Of a stretch of DNA of 64,000 nucleotides, positions 53,453 to 62,790 are shown in pieces; within the stretch, counting starts at the first letter, position 1, and the number at the start of each line of letters is the position of its first letter. The DNA is from an uncultured Eubacteriales bacterium. Lineage in GTDB: Bacteria > Bacillota > Clostridia > Christensenellales > Aristaeellaceae. Made by a program: the position numbers and the translations under genes. The notes under the pieces were generated by a model, which made no database searches, was not told where the DNA came from, and worked only from the letters and a program-made list of their open reading frames with translations. The stretch lies in NCBI GenBank assembly GCA_900318145.1, contig ONJM01000006.1, positions 1-64,000 of the forward strand, read 5' to 3'.

Positions 53453-56023
53453 ATGGAAGAGCGCAAACTCACCAAGGCCGATATTGACAAGGTTCGCCAT
53501 ATTGAAGGCTTTCCCATTGCGAAGGATGAGGATATCATCGCCCTGTCCCGTCCTCCGTATTATACGGCTTGCCCGAATCCTTTCATCGCAGAGTTCATCC
53601 GGGAGAATGGCACTCCTTATGATGAAGCTACGGATGATTATCATCGGGAGCCGTTTGCAGCTGACGTAAGCGAAGGAAAAAACGACCCCATTTATATGGC
53701 TCATAGTTACCATACTAAAGTACCACACAAGGCAATCATGAGGTACATCCTTCACTACACAAAGCCCGGTGATGTGGTTCTTGATGGCTTCTGTGGTACA
53801 GGTATGACGGGTGTTGCAGCACAGATGTGCGGTTGCCCTGATCCGCCTTTTAAGGCGCAAATCGAAGCTGAGATGCCTGATGTCCAGTGGGGAGTTCGCA
53901 AGGCCATCTTGAACGATCTTAGCCCCGCTGCAACATTCATAGCTCATAATTACACAACGTCAGTTGATGCGAGTAAGTTCGAAGAATGTGCCAGAAGCAT
54001 CCTCAAACAAGGCGAAGAAGCATGTGGATGGATGTATGAAACTATGCACGTCGATTCCGCTGGAAATCCCATCTTAGGGATTGATGGTAAACCGATAATT
54101 GGACGTATCAATTACACGGTTTGGTCTGATGTGTTTGTTTGTCCAAGTTGTGCAAGGGAGATTGTTTACTGGGATGAAGCAATAGAAAAGAACAATCGCA
54201 ATGTACCAAGCTCTTTTCCTTGCCCATATTGCAAAACATTCTTGAAGAAGGGGGATTGTGAGCGGGCATACGTCACCATTCCCAATCCGGAATCTGGTGA
54301 AATGAGAAGATTCGCTAAACAGGTGCCTGTAATGATCAATTACACTGCATCAGGACGAAAATATGAAAAGCGGCCGGATTTCCATGACCAAGAAATCATC
54401 AACAAGATTGACAGTATGTCCATTGATACTTGGTTCCCGACAACGCCGATGAAAGATGGAGAAAAGACAAGAGATCCGATGAAACTTGGTATCACAAGTG
54501 TCGATCTCTATTATACAAAACGCAACCTGGCTGTCTTAAGCTATATATGGTCTGCGTCTGGGACTACAGCATACCAGAATCAGGTCAAATGGATGCTAAC
54601 AGCAATTCTCATCAAGACTGCTTCTAAGCTACACAACATCGGTTTTAAGGACGGTAAAATCAATCTCGCTGGTGCAATGCCAAATGCGCTTTATATCCCC
54701 AGTGCTCTTGCTGAAAGAAATATTTTTATTCTTGTGGAAGGCAAACTCCGTGATATCATGCCCGTTTTTCTTCCGCATAAAGGAAATGATGTCCTTGTAT
54801 CATGCGGAAGCACTTCTGACTTAAGTCTAATACCAGAAAACAGCATTGATTACATTTTCACTGATCCTCCCTTTGGTGCAAACTTGAACTATTCTGAGCT
54901 GAGTTTTATTTGGGAAGGATGGTTAAGTGTTATTACTAACGACAAAGATGAAGCCATCATGAGCCCCATCCAGAAGAAAGGGCTTGCTGAATATCAATCA
55001 TTGATGGAGCAATGTTTCGGTCAGTATTATAAGGTTCTTAAACCCGATCATTGGATAACAGTTGAGTTCCATAATAGCAAAAACGCTGTATGGAACGCTA
55101 TCCAAGAAGCGCTTATGAAAACAGGCTTCATTGTTGCCGATGTGAGAACCATCAATAAACAACAAGGAAGTTATAACCAAATGACTTCTCAAGGTGCCGT
55201 TCAGCAAGATCTCGTCATTACTGCGTACAAACCAAAGGAGTCATTTATCAGAGACTTCCAACGTAATGCTGGCGATCCGGAGATGGCATGGGCTTTCGTT
55301 CGACAACACCTGCATAATGTTCCAGTTACCGCCGATGGTAATCACGATGGCAAACTGGACATAATTGCCGAACGTCAGGACTACCTGCTCTTCGACCGCA
55401 TGGTCGCATGGCATATTATGAACGGTATCCCGGTTCCCATGGATGCACATACCTTCTATGAAGGCTTGCGGCAACGCTTCCTAGTGCGTGACGACATGTT
55501 CTTTTTGCCGGATCAGGTCAACGAGTATGATGATAAACGGGCACATATGGAACTGGACACCGCGCAGTTATCGTTCATCGTAACAGACGAGAAAAATGCC
55601 ATCGCTTGGTTGAACTACATCTTGGCTGGGCATCCTATGACATATCAGGATATACAACCTCTGTATATGCAGGAACTCCACCAGTCGCGTCAAGAGAAGA
55701 TGCCAGAACTGCTGGACATGCTGAAAGAAAACTTTGTACAAGATGATAACGGTGCCTGGTATATTCCCGACTTGACAAATGCCGCCGACCTCGCCAAGGT
55801 GCGTCGCAAGGCTCTGCTGAAAGAATTCTGGGATGTCTGTGCCGTTGGCAAAGGAAAGCTGAAGGTATTCCGTATGGAGGCGATTCGTGCTGGATTCGAT
55901 GAGTGTTGGAAGACTCGTGATTTCAAAACTATCGTTTCAGTTGGCGAGCGCTTACCGGAAACTGCGTTGCAAGAAGATCCGGCGTTACTAATGTATTACG
56001 ATAATGCTTGCAGTCGGGTATAA
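53453..56023 (+). CDS. pglX: PglX-type adenine DNA methyltransferase of BREX
   Basis: An 856-residue protein. Motif I is VVLDGFCGTGMTG near residues 107-120 and motif IV is IFTDPPFGANLNYSE near residue 470. Between them, CPSC and CPYC near residues 230-265 form a zinc finger. Both motif order and DPPF fit the PglXI type of type 3 BREX. It would methylate the host's BREX site. It is preceded by GGAGG, 18 bases after brxC. The middle of the gene is AT-richer than brxC (23 of 60 G/C in a sample at 54601), suggesting that the recognition part was exchanged. Confidence 0.88.
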   Translation: MEERKLTKADIDKVRHIEGFPIAKDEDIIALSRPPYYTACPNPFIAEFIRENGTPYDEATDDYHREPFAADVSEGKNDPIYMAHSYHTKVPHKAIMRYILHYTKPGDVVLDGFCGTGMTGVAAQMCGCPDPPFKAQIEAEMPDVQWGVRKAILNDLSPAATFIAHNYTTSVDASKFEECARSILKQGEEACGWMYETMHVDSAGNPILGIDGKPIIGRINYTVWSDVFVCPSCAREIVYWDEAIEKNNRNVPSSFPCPYCKTFLKKGDCERAYVTIPNPESGEMRRFAKQVPVMINYTASGRKYEKRPDFHDQEIINKIDSMSIDTWFPTTPMKDGEKTRDPMKLGITSVDLYYTKRNLAVLSYIWSASGTTAYQNQVKWMLTAILIKTASKLHNIGFKDGKINLAGAMPNALYIPSALAERNIFILVEGKLRDIMPVFLPHKGNDVLVSCGSTSDLSLIPENSIDYIFTDPPFGANLNYSELSFIWEGWLSVITNDKDEAIMSPIQKKGLAEYQSLMEQCFGQYYKVLKPDHWITVEFHNSKNAVWNAIQEALMKTGFIVADVRTINKQQGSYNQMTSQGAVQQDLVITAYKPKESFIRDFQRNAGDPEMAWAFVRQHLHNVPVTADGNHDGKLDIIAERQDYLLFDRMVAWHIMNGIPVPMDAHTFYEGLRQRFLVRDDMFFLPDQVNEYDDKRAHMELDTAQLSFIVTDEKNAIAWLNYILAGHPMTYQDIQPLYMQELHQSRQEKMPELLDMLKENFVQDDNGAWYIPDLTNAADLAKVRRKALLKEFWDVCAVGKGKLKVFRMEAIRAGFDECWKTRDFKTIVSVGERLPETALQEDPALLMYYDNACSRV

Positions 56024-56036
56024 ATGGGAGGGAAAA

Positions 56037-56339
56037 ATGATGGAAGGTATGGAAGATCTTGTTGGCAGAAAACTCAAACCGGAGTTTGTTGAAAAAAGGA
56101 AGGATCTTATTCTTTCCCAACATTATGTTATTACTCGCCCTGATTTTTATAGTGACAGCATGCATATTAACATGAGAATTCATGTGAACGATGATTTTGT
56201 TATTACGGGATTTAGTGGGGATAAATGTTACAGTGTATACAGAGGTTTGTATAACCGTTCGGCAAGCGTTCATGATCGGGAATTTACAAAAAGAGACATT
56301 GCCTATTTTAGAAAATATGTAAAAGAGATTTCAGAATAA
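56037..56339 (+). CDS. Small protein inserted between pglX and the helicase gene
   Basis: A 100-residue protein. I chose the ATG at 56037, after GGGAGGG; an earlier in-frame ATG at 56004 lies inside pglX. It is a compact basic alpha/beta domain (LVGRKLKPEFVEKRKDLI, MRIHVNDDFVITGFSGDKCY, DIAYFRKYVKEISE). No family recognised. The six-gene type 3 core as I know it has no gene here. The flanks repeat: ATGCTTGCAGTCGG at 56004 and ATGCTGGCAGTAGG at 56374. Confidence 0.65.
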   Translation: MMEGMEDLVGRKLKPEFVEKRKDLILSQHYVITRPDFYSDSMHINMRIHVNDDFVITGFSGDKCYSVYRGLYNRSASVHDREFTKRDIAYFRKYVKEISE

Positions 56340-56373
56340 TCTTTCAAATACTTGTCGAGAGGTAGAGAAACGA

Positions 56374-59046
56374 ATGCTGGCAGTAGGACAGTATGTTACA
56401 GACGCTCACACTGGAAAAACTATCAAGATAATTGGCGTTCAACAGGTGTTCGGTATGACTACCTATCAAGTATATGATGCCGATACTGGGGAAATCTATA
56501 ACTCTGCCGAAAAGGCGTTGAAGACAGACGTTTCTCTTTCTGAACCTTCAATCGCCTTCGTGCGCTTTGCCTCAGTCTATGCACGTGTCCGAAATGAACT
56601 GGCTAGTGGCACTGTGGTGGACGTTTCCGAGAGCGTGATCCCGTTGCCACATCAGCGCTATGCTCTGGAACGAGCACTGGAAACCAATGCCTGCCGTTAT
56701 ATGTTGGCCGATGAAGTTGGTCTTGGAAAAACCATTGAAGCAGGTTTGATCATCAAGGAATTGGAGACACGCGGTTTGATTGAGCGCGTCCTTGTTGTTT
56801 GCCCCAAAGGTCTGATGACCCAATGGGAAGCAGAAATGCAGGAGAAATTTGGTGAACACTTTACTATCATCCTGCCAGAGGAATATCAGACATTGAAGAA
56901 AGTCACTCCTGATGAGAATCCGTTCACCAGCTTTACCCATGTCATCAGTCCTATGGACGCTATCAAGCCCATCGAGGAACGGGCGGGTTGGACACAGGAA
57001 AAGGTGGATCAGTACAACCAGGATCGTATCGAATCCGTGGTGGCTGGAAGCTGGGATTTGATTATCATCGATGAGGCGCATCGCGTCGCCGGACAGTCCA
57101 GTGATGTGGCTCGACATAAGTTAGGAGCGATGCTGGCTAAAGCTAGTCCACACTTACTGCTTCTGACAGCCACACCCCATTCCGGTAAGACAGAACCATT
57201 CATGCGGCTTATGCGCCTGCTGGATGAAGAAGCCTTCCCGAACACGAAAGCCATCGTCCGGGAGCAGGTGGCTCCATTCCTGATCCGTACTGAGAAACGA
57301 GAAGCAGTCGATAATGAAGGTAATCCGCTTTTCAAAAAGCGCCATACTCAGGTCATGGAGATCGAGTGGCTGGCACGACACGAGCTGCAACGTCAACTGT
57401 ATGAGGAAGTGACCGAATACGTCCGTAACGGGTATAATAAGGCGATCCGAGAGAAGCGGAACTATATTGGCTTCCTAATGATCCTGTTCCAACGGATGGT
57501 ATCGAGCTCTACGGTGGCCATTATCGATGCTACCCAGCGCCGTTTGCAGGTGCTCCAGAACGAAGCGGATCAGCTGCACTCCGGCAACTATGCGGAACTG
57601 GTGGAAGGTGATACAGAAGAATCGTTGAAAAATGCGCTCATGCTGCTCTCCACGGGCATTAAGGATGAAATCAAGCAACTATCCGCTCTGCTCTCCTTGG
57701 CCAAGCAGGCTAGTTTAGAGTGCCGGGATGCCAAGCAGGAAGCGCTTCTGGATTTGCTTGAAAAAATCAAGCGCCATGAGCCAGGAGCCAAGATTATTTT
57801 GTTCACCGAGTTTGTGGCTACTCAGGAAGCAATTCAGCAACTGATGGAATATAGCGGCATCCCGACCACATTGATTAATGGTAGCATGTCACTGGAGGAA
57901 CGCAATGCTTCTCTGCAGCAGTTTCGAACGGGTAAACAGATGTTGATTTCGACGGACGCTGGTGGAGAAGGTTTGAACCTGCAGTGCGCCCACATTGTGA
58001 TCAATTACGATCTGCCATGGAATCCCATGAAGATCGAGCAGCGTATCGGTCGTGCTGACCGTATTGGCCAGACAGACGATGTGCAGGTGTATAACTTCAT
58101 CCTGAAGGACACAATAGAGAACCGTGTTCGCACAGTGCTGGAAGAAAAACTGGCCATCATCCTGCAAGAGCTCGGCATTGATAAGCTTCAGGATGTGTTA
58201 GATGAAGGCACTGCCGATATAGACTTCACCAAGGCTTATATCGATTCCATCATCATGCCGCGCTTCCAGGATCTTTACGTGAACGAAGTTGAAAAGAATG
58301 CCCAGAAACAGGTGGATCAGTTCCGGCACATTCAGCAAGTAATCCACGAGGATAAAACGCTCGTCAATGATGAGGATTATGAGCGACAGCAGCATTCCTT
58401 CCATGTGTTGCTGAAAGAAATGCTCTATGATTATCGCGCGTGGAAGGGCTATGATCCGGACTGGCGGCTGGACTGGGAACTTTCCCTTTCCGATCAACAG
58501 ATTCAGAATATTCTTGTCCGGAAGCAGATCTGGCATCAGAGTCAGGGTATGCAGCAGATACACTTCCAGAATCTGAGAACAGAGAAAGGTACCTTTTCTC
58601 TTTGGGAAGTATCGCTTGGCCCGGAGCCCGCGGACAAAAATATCATTTCTATCTTCATCAACGAGCAGGGTGTGTACCGTCCGGCTGCATCGCGCTTGAT
58701 CTGGGAAGAACTGCTAAAACCGGAGTGCGCTTTAGAAGCCAGCGATGTTGTACCTGTTGCGCCTGAGTTCTGGACGGCATTGGAACAAAGGGCACAGGAA
58801 GTTGCGACTGATGCCTTCCTGCAAATGCAGGACGCTTATCAACAACGCCATGAGCAGCAGTATAAAAAGCAGCAGCGGGCACTGACACTTAGGATCGAAG
58901 CAGCTGAGCGCATCGGAATCGAGAATATTCGCTTATCCCGCATTGCCCGGCTGGAAGCAGCATTGAAGGAAGCGACTGACGACTATGAGCGGCATCAGGA
59001 GATCTGTCCCACATTCTCTCCTGTAGTCGCCTTTATGACGAGGTAA
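56374..59046 (+). CDS. brxHII: BrxHII-type SNF2/DEAH helicase of BREX
   Basis: An 890-residue superfamily 2 helicase. ADEVGLGKTIEAGL near residue 111 is motif I, IIIDEAHRVAG near residue 230 motif II, and LLTATPHSGK motif III. The C-terminal lobe has GEGLNLQCAHIVINYDLPWN and QRIGRADRIGQ. Its HepA/RapA-like layout and position between pglX and pglZ fit BrxHII of type 3 BREX. It is followed after 3 bases by pglZ. Confidence 0.87.
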   Translation: MLAVGQYVTDAHTGKTIKIIGVQQVFGMTTYQVYDADTGEIYNSAEKALKTDVSLSEPSIAFVRFASVYARVRNELASGTVVDVSESVIPLPHQRYALERALETNACRYMLADEVGLGKTIEAGLIIKELETRGLIERVLVVCPKGLMTQWEAEMQEKFGEHFTIILPEEYQTLKKVTPDENPFTSFTHVISPMDAIKPIEERAGWTQEKVDQYNQDRIESVVAGSWDLIIIDEAHRVAGQSSDVARHKLGAMLAKASPHLLLLTATPHSGKTEPFMRLMRLLDEEAFPNTKAIVREQVAPFLIRTEKREAVDNEGNPLFKKRHTQVMEIEWLARHELQRQLYEEVTEYVRNGYNKAIREKRNYIGFLMILFQRMVSSSTVAIIDATQRRLQVLQNEADQLHSGNYAELVEGDTEESLKNALMLLSTGIKDEIKQLSALLSLAKQASLECRDAKQEALLDLLEKIKRHEPGAKIILFTEFVATQEAIQQLMEYSGIPTTLINGSMSLEERNASLQQFRTGKQMLISTDAGGEGLNLQCAHIVINYDLPWNPMKIEQRIGRADRIGQTDDVQVYNFILKDTIENRVRTVLEEKLAIILQELGIDKLQDVLDEGTADIDFTKAYIDSIIMPRFQDLYVNEVEKNAQKQVDQFRHIQQVIHEDKTLVNDEDYERQQHSFHVLLKEMLYDYRAWKGYDPDWRLDWELSLSDQQIQNILVRKQIWHQSQGMQQIHFQNLRTEKGTFSLWEVSLGPEPADKNIISIFINEQGVYRPAASRLIWEELLKPECALEASDVVPVAPEFWTALEQRAQEVATDAFLQMQDAYQQRHEQQYKKQQRALTLRIEAAERIGIENIRLSRIARLEAALKEATDDYERHQEICPTFSPVVAFMTR

Positions 59047-59049
59047 GCA

Positions 59050-60525
59050 ATGCAGAAGAGGATCTTTTCACGGACGGGCATTCTCCGTATGAACCAGTCC
59101 ATTCTGCTGGATATAGATTCTCTATGGCAGCGTTTTGGGTGTGAGGAGATAGCCATTGCTGAAGGTTATGAAGTCGTCCATTTTGACGATGACATGAAGC
59201 TGCGCCGGTATTATGAGTTTGAATGCCAGGATCAACCGGAAGCCAAGCAGATACTGGTGATTGATCATGGTGCACTTTATGTGCCAATGGACATCACAAG
59301 GCGCTATCCGGTTATTATGTTGAGCCTTCAGGAATTATTCCCAACATTGGACTGCGATGTGCTCGCCAAGCTTCCTGGCTTGGATTTTGATCACTTGGCT
59401 TTCATTGCTGATCAGCTACCACTACAAAAGATGGACAAGCAACAGACATGGAAGTTGTGCACAGAAAGTCTTCGCACAACTGCTTGTGCGGAATCCTATG
59501 CGAATGCGCTCCTTGATGAAGCTGTTTCCCTGGCAAAAGCTGCTGTGTCTCACAGGGACTGGACACCAGTGGCCATCCACTATGGGAAAGCTGCCATGTT
59601 CCAGCATTCGGGTATCGCGATCCAGGGCTTTTATATGAAACAGCAGCAAATTGAAGCAGCGTTTGTAAAGTGGATTGACACCAAGTACAGCATGCTTTCT
59701 GGAGTGGTTGATCGGAAACGGCCTGTGTTGCTCAGTAAGGTCAATGACTTCATACGCAAAGGGAATGACAAGATTGCCTTGATCGTGATGGATGGGATGT
59801 CTTTTGAAAATTTCTTTACCATTCAGCGAATAATAGAGCAGGAACCATTTATCTATGATGTACAGGCATCGTTCTCATTTTTCCCGACGGTGACATCAGT
59901 TGCACGGCAAAGCATTTTCAGTGGAAAGCTGCCCCAGGAACACAGCAAGCCATTCTCCCTTGAAAATGAGGAGAAACAATGGGTTGCCTATTGGCGGGAA
60001 CATGGCTACCGTGATCAGGAAATTGCCTTCTTCAAAGAAGAAGAGCCAGAGATCCCCATGCTGGCAAAAGTAGTCGGCATTGTGGTGAATATATGCGATG
60101 ATCTGATGCATGATGAGCTTCAGGGCATGAGCGGTCTGCAACAAGGTGTAGAAAATTGGGCAAAGAACATGCATTTGGTCAATCTGTTACAGACACTGCA
60201 GGAACGTGGGTTTGCGATTTATTTGACAGCAGATCATGGTAATACGTCTGCTGTTGCAGAAGGACGTTTTGTGAAGCCTGGTGTCCTCGCAGAACCTGCC
60301 AGCCGACGTGCGGTGATTTATCAGAGCTTTGCTGACGCGATTGAACTAGATAAGTTCACCACTGAACGTTATAGCGGCACCTACTTGCCAGATGGATACA
60401 CCGCGTATCTCTTCGATGCAGGAACCAGCTACGGAGACCGTGGCAAAGAATATATTACGCATGGCGGCATGACATTGGAAGAAGCAGTTGTGCCGTTTGT
60501 GAAGATTGGAGCGTATAATGGCTGA
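59050..60525 (+). CDS. pglZ: PglZ domain protein of BREX
   Basis: A 491-residue protein. The alkaline phosphatase-superfamily core of PglZ is visible: metal ligand Asp in LIVMDGMSFENF near residue 245, FPTVTSVARQSIFSG near residue 278 as the nucleophile region, and LTADHGNTSA near residue 392. The N-terminal 240 residues are the PglZ-specific extension. PglZ is the hallmark protein of all BREX types. It overlaps the next gene by 8 bases. Confidence 0.92.
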   Translation: MQKRIFSRTGILRMNQSILLDIDSLWQRFGCEEIAIAEGYEVVHFDDDMKLRRYYEFECQDQPEAKQILVIDHGALYVPMDITRRYPVIMLSLQELFPTLDCDVLAKLPGLDFDHLAFIADQLPLQKMDKQQTWKLCTESLRTTACAESYANALLDEAVSLAKAAVSHRDWTPVAIHYGKAAMFQHSGIAIQGFYMKQQQIEAAFVKWIDTKYSMLSGVVDRKRPVLLSKVNDFIRKGNDKIALIVMDGMSFENFFTIQRIIEQEPFIYDVQASFSFFPTVTSVARQSIFSGKLPQEHSKPFSLENEEKQWVAYWREHGYRDQEIAFFKEEEPEIPMLAKVVGIVVNICDDLMHDELQGMSGLQQGVENWAKNMHLVNLLQTLQERGFAIYLTADHGNTSAVAEGRFVKPGVLAEPASRRAVIYQSFADAIELDKFTTERYSGTYLPDGYTAYLFDAGTSYGDRGKEYITHGGMTLEEAVVPFVKIGAYNG

Positions 60526-61246
60526 GCGAATCGGTTTATCAAAGAATGTAACCTTAGAATGGATGGAGCTTGCTGCAAACTGTAAATTGTCTGGCAAGAC
60601 GCAGGCTGAGGCTTATCCCATCTTGAATGAAAAGATCGGAGAAATCATCCATTCGCCCGTGAACTCAAAGCAGATTCGAGTAATCCTCTTTAATATGTGG
60701 TATCGCCCAGAAGATTGGTTTTTGGAAGCCAGCATGAAAGCAGCCGAGAATCTGCCGACAGATGAACGCATCGGTGTTCATTGGGTTTTGCTTCTAAAGC
60801 GTTATCAGGTATTTTATGATTTGTGCGTAGTGATAGGCGGGCTGTTTGATTATCGTGATGAGATTACACTTGCTCAAATCCGTAACCGTATCTTTGAAAA
60901 ATGGGGAGCTCGTGACACCTTACAGAATTGTCTGTCGAAAAATATTCAAACATTTAAAGAACTTAAATCGTTGACATCTGCCGATACACATGGAACCTAT
61001 CGTCATAACGTGATGATATTGAATAATGCCAAAATAATGCAGCTTATGTGCGTTGCAATCATTGAGCGATCCGGTAAAGAGTACTTGACATGGGAAGAGA
61101 TTATCCAAAGTCCAGCGCTGTTCCCATTCAGAGTTGAGAATCTAACACAGGCTGATATGGCTTCCTGTGAACATATTCGCCTTGAACGAATGGGTGATGA
61201 TGTAGTTTTACGCGTAGTTGATAATTACGGGTATGAAAAGGAGTAA
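60518..61246 (+). CDS. brxA: BrxA-like protein (DUF1819 type)
   Basis: A 242-residue helical protein. Its middle (HWVLLLKRYQVFYDLCVVIGGL) and the segment EKWGARDTLQNCLSKNIQTFKEL resemble BrxA/DUF1819. In type 3 BREX brxA follows pglZ, as here. The ATG at 60518 overlaps pglZ; GGAG precedes it. The assignment is mainly by position and general pattern. BrxA is a DNA-binding component in other BREX types. Confidence 0.6.
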   Translation: MAERIGLSKNVTLEWMELAANCKLSGKTQAEAYPILNEKIGEIIHSPVNSKQIRVILFNMWYRPEDWFLEASMKAAENLPTDERIGVHWVLLLKRYQVFYDLCVVIGGLFDYRDEITLAQIRNRIFEKWGARDTLQNCLSKNIQTFKELKSLTSADTHGTYRHNVMILNNAKIMQLMCVAIIERSGKEYLTWEEIIQSPALFPFRVENLTQADMASCEHIRLERMGDDVVLRVVDNYGYEKE

Positions 61247-61249
61247 CTC

Positions 61250-62710
61250 ATGTTGCTTAATCAGGAGACATTCAAGCATCGGTATCGGCAACTGGTGTAT
61301 TTGACGAAGAAGAAAGGGTCTGAACCCTCTTTTACATCAGGTCTCTGGTTCGATGAAGAAGGTTATAAATATGATTTCTGGGAGAAGGCTCAAGCTGAAC
61401 TTCAGCTTGAGACGTGGTTACAATTGACAGATTCTGAAATAGTTAAACTAGCGATAAAACCATTTGGTATTTTAATGAGAGGATCATATAGACGGCAAAA
61501 TCTCGTGTCTGAGCCAAACTATATGAAGGTTATTGATATCTTCTATGAGAATGGACATGAGGCAGCAGAAACACTAAAAGCGGTTTTCTTTGGCAATGAT
61601 GACAGAGTAGCATTTGATAGGTTCGCAAAACTCCTAACGAAAAAAGCTATGAGTGATCCTATTTCTGTTGCATCACTGTTTTTCTTCCTGAAAAATAAAG
61701 AAGAATATGCTGTTGCACACAAACAAGGAACTGGAGAAAAACTAAATAAGCTAGGGCTCAATGCGGCTTGTGTACAGAAATGCACATGGGTGGGATACCA
61801 GGAATATATCAGTATTGTTAAAGAAATAAAAAGTTTACTGCCCGCGGAATTGAATGCAACATTGTTGGATGCGCAATCTTTCCTATGGATGATGTGGATG
61901 GTGGAGGAAAACACCCCAGAGTATGTGGATGAAGAGCTAGAATTCCATGACTTCGCAAATGGTACTGTTAATATACAGAAAGAACAGTGGATAAACCTGA
62001 TACGGAATGGAACCATTACGGAAACAGATATCGCTTATCTCGCAAAATTCTATGCTTCTCCAAATCATGCTTCAACGCCCAAACGATTATCAGAGCTGGA
62101 AGGAACGCATCCATCATCATACATTTCTCCTTGCACATCATTAGGTCGAAAAATATCACAGTTTTTCCTGATACCGTCAATTCCGAGGGAAGGAAAACCC
62201 GATAGCGAAAAGCTTTATCCGATCATTTTCCTTGGCAGACGCATTTCAAATGGGTTGTTTGAATGGAAACTCAGACCAGAGTTGGTGGCGGCATTGGAAG
62301 AGACAAGCCCACAAACTCTTGCAGCAGAAACAGTAAGAATGGAAGAAAACGAAGAAGAAGAAGCTGCGCAACTCTCAGTAGATGAGTTGTTGGATAGAGC
62401 AAGAAAATGTCATTCCGGTCCAGCAGATACATATACATCAACAACAAAACAGCGTAGGAGAAATCCATTGATGCAGCTCGCTGCAAAAGCAAGAGCAAAT
62501 GGTGTTTGTCAGCTTTGCGGGATAACGCTGGATTATAAAGACAAACAAGGAAGACCTTATTTAGAAGCTCATCATATTATACCGTTGGCGGAGAATGGCC
62601 CTGATGAACTGAGCAATATGACAGCTCTATGTCCAAATTGCCATCGGAAGATGCACGTAGTTGCAGATCGGGATGATATTGCTAGACTTTTGGCCTTGGC
62701 AGAGTTTTAA
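61250..62710 (+). CDS. HNH endonuclease appended to the BREX operon
   Basis: A 486-residue protein. The C-terminal 80 residues are an HNH nuclease: CQLCGITLDYKD, then AHHIIPLAENGPDELSNMTAL and CPNCHRKMH, an intact McrA-type ββα-metal motif with two Cys pairs. The first 390 residues form a long region with no recognised domain (LWFDEEGYKYDFWEKAQAEL near residue 35) and an acidic linker near residue 365. It starts 3 bases after the brxA-like stop with AAAGGAG inside that gene, so it is cotranscribed. Base composition is AT-rich (20 of 60 G/C at 61681). Confidence 0.8.
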   Translation: MLLNQETFKHRYRQLVYLTKKKGSEPSFTSGLWFDEEGYKYDFWEKAQAELQLETWLQLTDSEIVKLAIKPFGILMRGSYRRQNLVSEPNYMKVIDIFYENGHEAAETLKAVFFGNDDRVAFDRFAKLLTKKAMSDPISVASLFFFLKNKEEYAVAHKQGTGEKLNKLGLNAACVQKCTWVGYQEYISIVKEIKSLLPAELNATLLDAQSFLWMMWMVEENTPEYVDEELEFHDFANGTVNIQKEQWINLIRNGTITETDIAYLAKFYASPNHASTPKRLSELEGTHPSSYISPCTSLGRKISQFFLIPSIPREGKPDSEKLYPIIFLGRRISNGLFEWKLRPELVAALEETSPQTLAAETVRMEENEEEEAAQLSVDELLDRARKCHSGPADTYTSTTKQRRRNPLMQLAAKARANGVCQLCGITLDYKDKQGRPYLEAHHIIPLAENGPDELSNMTALCPNCHRKMHVVADRDDIARLLALAEF

Positions 62711-62790
62711 GGTGGAAGATCACAGTATCGGTTGCTGAAATCGCGCATTTGTTGGGAGATCGAGTGGGGCGAATTCGTAAGAGGTGCAAA

